64,000 bases of DNA from Sphingosinicella sp. (lineage in GTDB: Bacteria > Pseudomonadota > Alphaproteobacteria > Sphingomonadales > Sphingomonadaceae), in assembly GCF_013911755.1 (NCBI RefSeq), contig NZ_JACESP010000018.1:1-64000 (forward strand), written 5' to 3'. The stretch's first letter is position 1. Each line of letters begins with the position of its first letter. Positions 9,792 to 19,765 of the stretch are shown piece after piece. A model generated the notes under the pieces. The model was not told where the DNA came from. It saw only the letters and a program-made list of their open reading frames with translations, and ran no database searches. A program made the position numbers and the translations under genes.

Positions 9792-10532
9792 CTAGTCGAG
9801 GATTGCCGGAAGAAAATCCGCCGCGCCTGAGAACCCCAGCCGCTGATAGGCACGCTGGCGGTAGGTGAGGACGCTGCTCGGGCGGATGTCGAGCGCGCCT
9901 GCCGTGCGTTCGGCGGTCCAGCCCGCGACGGTGCGCGCGGCGACCTGCCGTTCGCGCAGGGTGAGCACCGGAAAGGCACGCGCGATGCGGGCTTCGAGGC
10001 GTTCGACGAGGCGCGCTTCCGGATCGGGCGTCGCAATGCTCTGCCGGGCCAGCGCAGTCAGGCCGACGTTTGCGAGCGCGGCAAGCGCTGTGGACCCGTC
10101 ACCGCCGTCGTCGCGCCGATAGAAACTCAGCACGATCGCGCGTCCCGCGCCGCGCCAGCCGAAACAGAGCTTGTCGGCGAAGCGCGGCTGTTCGAAGCAG
10201 ATCGCGCGGTAATCGCGCAGGCCGATTTCCCCGGCGCGCACGCAGGCGACGAAGCCGCGTCCAGCAGCGGTGCGCTGGCGGGCGCGGACGACGGGATCGT
10301 GATGGTAGAAGCGCTCGGCATAGTGGCGCGCACGCCGGTCGTGGTCGCCGCGCTCGCTGATCGAGGAGAGCGCGACCGGGCGTTCGCCGTCGCGGACGTG
10401 ATAGGCGAAGATCTCGTCCACCCCTGCCACGCGCTGCGCGGCGTCCAGCATCAGCGCGCCGAACACGGGCGTGCCCGCCGCCTCGACGAGCGCGGCGCCG
10501 ATCTCGGGATCGAGGAGCGGGAGTTCGGCCAT
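9792..10532 (-). CDS. LuxR-type transcriptional regulator (246 aa)
   Basis: The C-terminus is a LuxR/GerE helix-turn-helix: LTLRERQVAARTVAGWTAE, then ALDIRPSSVLTYRQRAYQRL, ending LGFSGAADFL. The N-terminal ~170 residues are a sensory region without an obvious receiver domain or aspartate pocket, so this is not a classic two-component regulator. The start MAELPLLDPE at 10532 sits 19 bp after the stop of the upstream luxR gene; frames further upstream read through that gene and were rejected. The tandem pair may be co-transcribed. Ligand and targets are unknown; nearby paa genes and a TonB receptor are candidates. Confidence 0.82.
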   Translation of the reverse strand: MAELPLLDPEIGAALVEAAGTPVFGALMLDAAQRVAGVDEIFAYHVRDGERPVALSSISERGDHDRRARHYAERFYHHDPVVRARQRTAAGRGFVACVRAGEIGLRDYRAICFEQPRFADKLCFGWRGAGRAIVLSFYRRDDGGDGSTALAALANVGLTALARQSIATPDPEARLVERLEARIARAFPVLTLRERQVAARTVAGWTAERTAGALDIRPSSVLTYRQRAYQRLGFSGAADFLPAILD

Positions 10533-10551
10533 CGCCGAAACGCTACTCCAG

Positions 10552-11646
10552 CTACTGGATGTGCAGCAAGCGCGAGACGAGCTGCGTCCGGCTGCTGACG
10601 CCCACCTTGCGGTAGATCGAGCGAAGGTGGTTTTCGCCGGTGCGCAGCGAGATGCCGAGCTCATGGCTGAGCGAGGCATTGCATTTGCCCGAAGCGATCT
10701 GCCGCGCGATCTCCGTCTCGCGCTCGGTGAGACCGAACCGGCGGCACGCGTCGCTGATCGCATGGCGAGGGCCGCCGCCGCTGGTGACGACGAGGTGGAA
10801 GTTGCGCCCGTCGGCAGTCTCGAAGTTGCGCACCTCGATATCGAATGTCCGCAGGCCGCTCGCCTTGAAGCTGAACGAAACGCCCGGTGCACGATTCGCA
10901 GCCAGCAACCGCGCCTTGATCTCGCCGAGCACCGACGACCCGCCCGGCGCAGCAACGGTCAGGCCTAGATCTTCCATGCCCTTCGCGTTGCCGTTGCGCA
11001 CCACGAGATCCTCGTCGAGGATCAGGAAGCCCATTTCGGTCCCGGCCTCGCGCGCGGCGATGGCGATCGTTTCGGAAAGCGCCAACGCTTCCTTGCAAGC
11101 GAGCGCATAAAGCACCGAACGGATTGCCGGCACGAGACGCTGGAACCACGAAAGCTGTTCGGGCAGGAAGGCGATGTCACCGTGGCGGCGATGAAAGCCG
11201 ACGCAGGCGAGCTGCGTTTCCAGCCCCGTTCGCATCGGCATGGCGACCGCAACGACGTGGCCGATGTCGTAGGGGCGCAGGAACGTATCGCGGTATTGCG
11301 GGTCTTCCTCCAGATCGCGTTCGAACGAGCCCGTCAGCAGGCTCGGGGCCGGGCCGCGCTCGTCGTCCAGCCAGTCCATCACCGGACGGATCACCGGGTC
11401 GAGCGCATAAAGCCCATCGACATAGACATCCACCGACGTGGGCTTGCTGCCGACATAGCTGCGCGCGCCGAAATGCCGATCGCCATAGGGCGAGGAAAAG
11501 ATCTGCATGAAAACGCCGCTCGTCGCGCCAAGCGCATCGACCAGCGGTTCGAGCAGCGTTTCGCTGACCGCGTCAGCCGTTTCACACGACAGGATCTTCT
11601 CGAAGATACCCGCCGAGGGGTCTTCGCCGAAATTCGCGCTGGGCAC
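10552..11646 (-). CDS. LuxR-type transcriptional regulator (364 aa)
   Basis: The C-terminal GerE domain (about residues 300-364) reads FGLTERETEIARQIASGKCN, then HELGISLRTGENHLRSIYRK, a canonical LuxR helix-turn-helix. Residues 1-190 form an uncharacterised sensing region with FHRRHGDIAF, followed by a PAS-like stretch (FLILDEDLVVRNGNA). GTG at 11646 is supported by AGGGGAGGCGGAG just upstream. It is transcribed away from the TonB receptor at 11925. A CGATCG-core palindrome lies in the shared gap, so it may itself be repressor-controlled. It forms a tandem with the shorter luxR gene downstream. Confidence 0.84.
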   Translation of the reverse strand: MPSANFGEDPSAGIFEKILSCETADAVSETLLEPLVDALGATSGVFMQIFSSPYGDRHFGARSYVGSKPTSVDVYVDGLYALDPVIRPVMDWLDDERGPAPSLLTGSFERDLEEDPQYRDTFLRPYDIGHVVAVAMPMRTGLETQLACVGFHRRHGDIAFLPEQLSWFQRLVPAIRSVLYALACKEALALSETIAIAAREAGTEMGFLILDEDLVVRNGNAKGMEDLGLTVAAPGGSSVLGEIKARLLAANRAPGVSFSFKASGLRTFDIEVRNFETADGRNFHLVVTSGGGPRHAISDACRRFGLTERETEIARQIASGKCNASLSHELGISLRTGENHLRSIYRKVGVSSRTQLVSRLLHIQ

Positions 11647-11705
11647 CTCCGCCTCCCCTGATCACCTCGGTCGAGCGCGCTCTTCACGGGCGCTGCGTAT
11701 AGATC

Positions 11706-11717
11706 GACCGATCGTAC
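11706..11717. promoter_or_regulatory. Putative TetR-type operator between luxR and TonB receptor (GACCGATCGTAC)
   Basis: A CGATCG-core site in the AT-rich part of the 278-bp gap between divergent luxR and TonB-receptor genes. It shares TCGACCGATCG with the site before paaA and the one before the hydrolase gene. The rest of this gap shows no gene. Confidence 0.5.
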
Positions 11718-11924
11718 AATTAATCTACTGCCCCTGCCATACGCATTCAATCAGAAAACAGACCGCAGGGAAAGTGCCGGATATTCACGGCTTTCGTGTC
11801 ACTCGTGTCATGAGTGTTTCCCGTTATAGGCGGCCCGCGACGAAAGCGGCATGAAGTCACCGGACAAGCAAGATCGCCGGCCGCCGTTGGGCGCGACCGG
11901 CCATTCGGGGGAGGTACCAGAATC

Positions 11925-14126
11925 ATGAAACGGACCAGCGGCTTCAACACGGGCGCCGGCATTCTCGCACTTGCGATCGCGCTTTCAGCAGGCAGCGCCG
12001 CGGCGCAGGACGCCGCGACCAGCGGCAGCGACACGATCGAAGAAATCGTCGTCACGGCCACGCGCCGCGCAGCGAACGTGCAGGATATCGGCATCGCGGT
12101 GACGGCGCATGGCGGCGACCGGCTGCTCGAGCTCGGCCTGCGCGACACGACCGATCTTGCCGCGATGACGCCGGGTCTGCAGTTCGTCTCGCCGGGCGGC
12201 CCGCCGGTTGCCGGTCTCATCTCGATCCGCGGCGTGTCGCAGAACGATTTCGCCGGCCACATCGAGCCGGCCAACGCCTTCTACATCGACGAAGTCTATC
12301 AGCCATCGAGCGGCACCAGCGTGCAGCAGCTGTTCGACGTGGGCCGCGTCGAGGTCCTCAAAGGCCCGCAGGGCACGCTCTTCGGACGCAATGCGACGGG
12401 CGGCCTTGTCCACATCATCACCAACCAGCCGGGCGACGAACTCGACGGCTATATCGATCTCACCTACGGCAGCTACGACCAGTTCCGCGTCGAGGGCGCC
12501 GTCGGCGGCCCGATTGCGGAAGGCGTTTCCGCGCGTCTGTCGTTCATGAAGGACAAGCACGACGGCTATGTGAAGAACGCGATCGGCCCGGATCTGCTCG
12601 CTGACGACACCATCGCCGGGCGTTTCCAGCTGCGTCTGGAGCCGACCGAGGCGCTCACCATCAACCTCTTCGCCGACTGGTACAAGACACGGCCCGTTGC
12701 GACCGGCGGCGCGATGATCACCGGCGCGACGCAGGATGCGGACGGCCTCGGCGTGCCGCTGCCGAAGGGCTCTCCCACGGGCTTCGGCTATGCCGACGCG
12801 GACGGCGATCCCTACACCGGCGCCTTCAATTTCCCCGGCAATTTCGCGCGCGAGACGTGGACGATCGGCGGCAAGATCAATTACGATCTCGGCGGCGGTT
12901 ATTCGCTCGCAACTGTCACCAGCTATCAGAACCTCGACAGCACCTATGCTGCCGACAATGATTTCTCGCCGGTCGATATCGGCGTATTCGAACAGGATGC
13001 GAAGGCGAAGCACTTCACGCAGGAAATCCGCCTGATCGAGGATGACGGCGCGTTCCGCTGGACCGCGGGCCTCTATTACCTCAACATCAACGGCGACTAT
13101 TTCCAGGGCTTCAATCTCTCGGGCTTCGCCACTTATCCGCGCGCGGATTACCGGGTCGACACCAAGTCCTACTCGGGCTTCGCGCAAGCGGAATATGATC
13201 TTTCCGACCAGCTCAAGCTGTCGGCGGGCATCCGCGTGACGCGCGACGAGAAGGACTATTACTACTCCGAAGTCTGCGACGGTCCGCTCTGTCCGTTGTT
13301 CATCGCACCGGGTTCGCTCGCGGCGAACGGCGTCACCACCGACAAGCACGGCGAAACGGGCTTCTCCGGCCGCCTTGCGCTTGATTGGAAGCCGAGCGAT
13401 GCGACGCTGCTCTATGCAAGCATCAATCGTGGCTACAAGGCGTTCAACTACAACGCCGGGTTCGTCGGTCAGGCGCCGCTTTCGGGTTTCCGCTTCAAGG
13501 GCGAAGACCTGATGGCGTATGAAATCGGCGGCAAGTTCGAATTCCTCGATCGCCGTGTGCGCTTCAACGCCGCGACTTTCTATTATGATTATTCGGACTA
13601 TCAGGCGTTCGATCAGCGCGGCTTCAACTTCACGCTGTTCAACACTGGTGCGGAGATCTACGGCGCCGACTTCGAGCTTTCGGTGCACCCGGGCATGGGC
13701 TTCCGCTTCGATGCCGGCCTCGCGCTCTTGCACACGAACGTCGAGGATATTCCGATCGGCACGCGTCTTGTCGACCGCAAGGCGCCGCAGTCGCCGGGCC
13801 ACACGATCAACCTCGCCGCGACGAAGGATTTCGATCTCGGCTTCGGCGAGCTGAGCACGACGTTCAACGCCGTCTACACTGCGGACTTCTATTCGCAGCT
13901 CACCAATGCGGCAGTGACGAAGGTTCCGGGCGGCTGGCTCGCCAACGCGCGCATCTCGCTGAAGACGATGGAGAACAAGCTCGAAGTGTCGGTGTTTGCG
14001 AACAACGTGTTCGACAAGGCCCGCAAGATCTTCTCGTTCGACGTTTCGGCCCCGCCGCTCGGCGGTGCCTACGATACCTACACGCAGCCGCGCTGGTTCG
14101 GTGCGCAGGTTCGGTACAACTTCTAG
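11925..14126 (+). CDS. TonB-dependent outer-membrane receptor (733 aa)
   Basis: Signal peptide about residues 1-26 (ending GSAAAQD), then a TonB-box-like EEIVVTATRR, a plug domain (IRGVSQNDF; VEVLKGPQGTLFGRNATGG) and a beta-barrel ending in aromatic PRWFGAQVRYNF, as needed for BAM insertion. The type is the large sphingomonad family of substrate-specific importers, often for aromatic or terpenoid compounds; the ligand cannot be read. The ATG at 11925 follows GGGGGAGG. The gene lies between the paa/luxR region and the carboxylase operon, behind an operator-like palindrome, and ends at a strong hairpin shared with the convergent receptor gene. Confidence 0.93.
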   Translation: MKRTSGFNTGAGILALAIALSAGSAAAQDAATSGSDTIEEIVVTATRRAANVQDIGIAVTAHGGDRLLELGLRDTTDLAAMTPGLQFVSPGGPPVAGLISIRGVSQNDFAGHIEPANAFYIDEVYQPSSGTSVQQLFDVGRVEVLKGPQGTLFGRNATGGLVHIITNQPGDELDGYIDLTYGSYDQFRVEGAVGGPIAEGVSARLSFMKDKHDGYVKNAIGPDLLADDTIAGRFQLRLEPTEALTINLFADWYKTRPVATGGAMITGATQDADGLGVPLPKGSPTGFGYADADGDPYTGAFNFPGNFARETWTIGGKINYDLGGGYSLATVTSYQNLDSTYAADNDFSPVDIGVFEQDAKAKHFTQEIRLIEDDGAFRWTAGLYYLNINGDYFQGFNLSGFATYPRADYRVDTKSYSGFAQAEYDLSDQLKLSAGIRVTRDEKDYYYSEVCDGPLCPLFIAPGSLAANGVTTDKHGETGFSGRLALDWKPSDATLLYASINRGYKAFNYNAGFVGQAPLSGFRFKGEDLMAYEIGGKFEFLDRRVRFNAATFYYDYSDYQAFDQRGFNFTLFNTGAEIYGADFELSVHPGMGFRFDAGLALLHTNVEDIPIGTRLVDRKAPQSPGHTINLAATKDFDLGFGELSTTFNAVYTADFYSQLTNAAVTKVPGGWLANARISLKTMENKLEVSVFANNVFDKARKIFSFDVSAPPLGGAYDTYTQPRWFGAQVRYNF

Positions 14127-14135
14127 ACGTGAAAA

Positions 14136-14165
14136 CGGCCGGAGGCAGGGCGCTGCCTCCGGCCG
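14136..14165. terminator. Bidirectional hairpin terminator between convergent TonB receptor genes
   Basis: A perfect 13-bp stem CGGCCGGAGGCAG/CTGCCTCCGGCCG with a 4-base loop. On the minus strand the stem is followed by TTTTC, so it fits best as the terminator of the long carboxylase operon. On the plus strand it closes the receptor at 11925. Confidence 0.75.
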
Positions 14166-14189
14166 ATACCGACAATCGCAAAAGGATTG

Positions 14190-16556
<2,367 letters not shown>

Positions 16557-16590
16557 GGTGCAATCCTCCCTTTTTCTGGTGGTCTCTGCC

Positions 16591-17730
16591 TCATCGCGAA
16601 AGGATCGCCACGGTGCAGGATTTCGTGTCGCCGGCGAGGTCGCCGCCCATGCACTGGGCGAGGCCGACCTTCGCGCCTTCCACCTGGCGCGCGCCCGCAG
16701 TGCCGCGCAGGTGCGCGGCGATTTCGGCGATCTGGGCGACGCCCGTCGCCGCGACCGGATGGCCACGGCTCAGGAGCCCGCCGGAGACGTTGACGGGAAT
16801 GCGCCCGCCGAGCGCGGTGGCGCCGCTCGCGGCGAGCGGCCCACCCTCGCCGGGGGCGCACAGGCCAAGCGCTTCGCAGTGCAGGATCTCGGCGATCGAA
16901 AAGGCGTCGTGGCACTCGACGAGATCGAGATCGTCCGGGCCTATGCCGGCGCGCGCATAGGCGGCGGCGGCGGTTTTGCTGTCCGTATCCCAGCGCGCGA
17001 GATCGGCCGGGTTCTCGTAGCCGCCGCTTGCGAGCACGACGCTGTCGATGCGAACGCCCGCGCCGAGTTCGCGCGCCAGGCGATCGGAACCGATGACAAT
17101 CGCGGAGGCGCCGTCCGCGATCGGGCAGCATTCGGAGCGTGTGAGCGGATCGGCGACCGCCGGGCCGGCCAGAACATCGGCCACGGTTTCGGCGCGTTGA
17201 AACAGTGCATTCGGATTGAGCGCGCCGTGGCGGCGGCTTTTTTCGACGACTGCAGCCATCTGTTCGCGCGTGGTGCCGAATTCGTGCATGTGCCGCTGCG
17301 CACGCAGCGCAAAGCTCGCGGGCGTGACGAGGCCGAGCAGCGTGTCGATCTCGGTGCGCCCGGAATTGATGAGGCCGAGCGACGGCACGCACATGCGCTC
17401 GACGCCGAGCACGAGCGCGGCTTCCATCTGCCCGGCGTGCACGGCATTCCACGCGAGCCACAGCGCGCTCGATCCCGACGTGCAGGCGTTCTCGACATTC
17501 ACGACGGGAAGGCGGCGCAGGCCGACGTCCCGAAGCAGTGTCTGGCCGATCGTCGTGTCGCCGAACAGCATTCCGCCGAGCGCGTTCGCCACGAACGCCC
17601 CGTCGATGCGGGCGGGTGCGAGACCGGCATCGGAAAGCGCGCCGCGCGCCGCTTCGACACCGAGTGAAACGATCGTTCGTTCTAGTTTCTGCGTGAAGCG
17701 TGTCGTGCCGACACCGAGGATCGCGACCAT
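16591..17730 (-). CDS. Thiolase-family (SCP2/lipid-transfer type) beta-ketoacyl-CoA thiolase
   Basis: A 379-residue thiolase of the lipid-transfer/SCP2 subgroup. The nucleophilic Cys83 is in VENACTSGSSAL, a histidine is in VECHDAFSIAE, the second in SGGLLSRGHPVAATG, and a C-terminal cysteine in AQCMGGDLAGD. It would cleave a beta-ketoacyl-CoA with CoA to give acetyl-CoA and a shortened acyl-CoA. It lies 7 bp after a DUF35 protein; such pairs commonly form one complex. In this operon, thiolysis of the product of the upstream ligase is the natural role. The exact substrate is unknown. Confidence 0.87.
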   Translation of the reverse strand: MVAILGVGTTRFTQKLERTIVSLGVEAARGALSDAGLAPARIDGAFVANALGGMLFGDTTIGQTLLRDVGLRRLPVVNVENACTSGSSALWLAWNAVHAGQMEAALVLGVERMCVPSLGLINSGRTEIDTLLGLVTPASFALRAQRHMHEFGTTREQMAAVVEKSRRHGALNPNALFQRAETVADVLAGPAVADPLTRSECCPIADGASAIVIGSDRLARELGAGVRIDSVVLASGGYENPADLARWDTDSKTAAAAYARAGIGPDDLDLVECHDAFSIAEILHCEALGLCAPGEGGPLAASGATALGGRIPVNVSGGLLSRGHPVAATGVAQIAEIAAHLRGTAGARQVEGAKVGLAQCMGGDLAGDTKSCTVAILSR

Positions 17731-17737
17731 GCGGGGA

Positions 17738-18151
17738 TCAGTCTTTCAGTGCAGGCGTGAAATAGGGGCGGATGCAGGGTTCGCCGCCGAGCCCGACGCC
17801 AAGCGGACCGCTTCTCAGGTCAAGCGGCATACCGATACGAAAATCCTCCGTGTGCGCGGGATCAAGCAGCATGAAGATGCGCAGGGGGTGCGCATCGAGA
17901 TCGACGTAGCCGACGGCATAAGGCGCGGGCAGGCCGAACGGCGGCTTGGTGCGGATCACTGTGGCGCTGTAGAGCGTGCCGCTGCTGCCGAGGCTCACGG
18001 TTTCGGTTTCGGTCATGTCGTCCGGGCAGTGCGTGCGTGCCGGAAAATGCTGCGCGCCACAGAGGGCACAGCGGCTGCCGACGAGTTTGGTAAGCGCGCC
18101 ATCGCCCGTGAAAATCCCCTCGGCGAAGGGCGGGAGCGTGTCGCCGCTCAT
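17738..18151 (-). CDS. DUF35 OB-fold / zinc-ribbon partner of thiolase
   Basis: A 137-residue protein with an N-terminal zinc-ribbon remnant, CALCGAQHFPARTHCPDD, followed by an OB-fold acyl-CoA-binding domain (GTLYSATVIRT, PYAVGYVDLD). DUF35 proteins bind CoA thioesters and pair with SCP2-type thiolases. The start at 18151 was chosen because its ATGA overlaps the ligase stop. The usual fourth zinc-binding cysteine (CPxC) is Asp here, so zinc binding may be lost or weakened. The neighbours on both sides are the ligase and the thiolase. Confidence 0.83.
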   Translation of the reverse strand: MSGDTLPPFAEGIFTGDGALTKLVGSRCALCGAQHFPARTHCPDDMTETETVSLGSSGTLYSATVIRTKPPFGLPAPYAVGYVDLDAHPLRIFMLLDPAHTEDFRIGMPLDLRSGPLGVGLGGEPCIRPYFTPALKD

Positions 18152-19764
18152 GCCGCCGCATCCTTCAGCAGTGCGTGCCACGCGGGGTCGGCTTCACGGT
18201 CGTAGGTGTCGGCGGTGACCCCCTCGGCGCGCAGCGCGTATTTCTGCACGCGTTCGGTCGGCGTCTTGGGCAGGCTCGCGAGGATGCGGACGTAGCGCGG
18301 CACCATGAAGCGCGCCATCTGGCGCAGGCAATGCCGCATCAGTGCGATGGGCTCCAGTGTCTCGCCGGGACGCAGTGTCAGGCAGATCATCACCTCGTCC
18401 TCACCGAGTTCGGAAGCGACGGCGACCGCAGCGGATTCGAGCACGGCGGGGTGCGCGTTGACGCCGCGCTCCACCTCATAGCTCGAAATATTCTCGCCGC
18501 GCCGGCGCAGTGCGTCCTTCTTGCGGTCGACGAAATAATAATAGCCGTCCGCGTCGCGCTTCAGATAGTCGCCGGTGTGGAACCAGAGGTCGCGCCATGC
18601 CTCCACGGTCTTTTCCGGCATCCGGTAATATTCCAGCATCATGCTGTTCATCGTCTTCGGCCGGATCAGCAACTCGCCCGGCGTATCGTCGGGCACGTCG
18701 GCGCCGTCGTCGTCGACCAGCCGCACCTCATATTGCGGCAGCGGCTGGCCGCAGCATCCGGGGCGGCGGTGTTCGATGCTGTTGTTGAGCGGAATCCCGA
18801 TCTCGCTCATCCCGTAGCCCTCGACGAGCCGCACACCGAAACGCTGCTCGAACGCTTCGAACAGATCCTTGGGTGCGCCCGCGCCCATCATCAGGCGAAG
18901 GCTATTGTTCGCGTCATCGGGCGATGGCGGGGCCTTCCAGAGGATCGGCAGGATGCCGCCGATGTAATTGAATGCCGTGCAGCCGTGCGCGCGCACCTCG
19001 TCCCAGAACGCCGAAGCCGAAAAGCGCCGCGCGAGCACCATGCGCGCGCCCGAAAGCAGTGCCGGGATCGTCGAGAGGAACTGCGCATTGCCGTGGAACA
19101 GCGGCAGCGCGTTGTAGAGGCAATCATCGGGCGTATAGCGGCAGGCTTCCGCGATGATCGCGGCCTGCATCAGCACATAGTTCTGCGGCAGCACCGCGCC
19201 CTTGGAGGGGCCGGTGGTGCCGGAGGTGAACATCACCGCAACCGGATCGGCGGGCCCGATCGCCAGCGCATCACCGAGCGGCGCGGCGCTTTCCAGCGTG
19301 CGGAAATCGACAAGCTGCTGCGGAATACCGCCTGGCTCCGTACCATCGAGCAGCGCCACGGTGCGCAGCTTCGGCAGATCGGCGGCGATGTCAGCCAGCC
19401 GATCCTGAAACGCGCCTTCGAGGATCAGCAGCGAACACTCCGCCTGATCGAGCATGTAGTGGAGAAGCGTGCCCCGATGCGCCGTGTTGATCGGCACCTC
19501 GATCGCGCCGAGCTGCGACAGCGCGAACCAGCAGAGGAGGAACTCCGGGCGGTTCCCCATCATGATCGCGACCTTGTCGCCGCGTCCGACACCGAGCGCG
19601 GCAAGCCCGCCCGCAATGCGCGTCGCCGCTTCCTGCAGCGCGCCGAACGTGAAATCCTGGGCCTCGAAATGCAGGAACAGGTCGTCCGGGCGTTCGGCGG
19701 CGCGCTGTTTCAGCAGGCCGTGAACGGTCCGTTCGGTGAGGTCCGCGAGATAATCCACGGCCAT
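18148..19764 (-). CDS. AMP-forming acyl-CoA synthetase (candidate beta-keto acid CoA ligase)
   Basis: A 538-residue ANL-superfamily ligase. The ATP loop VMFTSGTTGPSKGA is at ~177-190; YGMSEIGIPLN, WFHTGDYLKRD and the hinge DRKKDALRRRGENISSYEVE follow, with the catalytic-lysine region PKTPTERVQKYAL near the end. It resembles the CaiC-like group. The ATG at 19764 is 1 bp after the HyuB-like gene, so coupling is tight. In the proposed pathway it activates the beta-keto acid made by the carboxylase, the role played by benzoylacetate-CoA ligase in anaerobic acetophenone degraders. The family is sure; the substrate is inference. Confidence 0.88.
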   Translation of the reverse strand: MAVDYLADLTERTVHGLLKQRAAERPDDLFLHFEAQDFTFGALQEAATRIAGGLAALGVGRGDKVAIMMGNRPEFLLCWFALSQLGAIEVPINTAHRGTLLHYMLDQAECSLLILEGAFQDRLADIAADLPKLRTVALLDGTEPGGIPQQLVDFRTLESAAPLGDALAIGPADPVAVMFTSGTTGPSKGAVLPQNYVLMQAAIIAEACRYTPDDCLYNALPLFHGNAQFLSTIPALLSGARMVLARRFSASAFWDEVRAHGCTAFNYIGGILPILWKAPPSPDDANNSLRLMMGAGAPKDLFEAFEQRFGVRLVEGYGMSEIGIPLNNSIEHRRPGCCGQPLPQYEVRLVDDDGADVPDDTPGELLIRPKTMNSMMLEYYRMPEKTVEAWRDLWFHTGDYLKRDADGYYYFVDRKKDALRRRGENISSYEVERGVNAHPAVLESAAVAVASELGEDEVMICLTLRPGETLEPIALMRHCLRQMARFMVPRYVRILASLPKTPTERVQKYALRAEGVTADTYDREADPAWHALLKDAAA

Positions 19765-19765
19765 C

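Noticed and set aside
11985-13802. A 605-codon minus-strand frame inside the first TonB receptor gene
   Set aside because: Low-complexity Arg/Glu/Val composition and antisense to an intact receptor.
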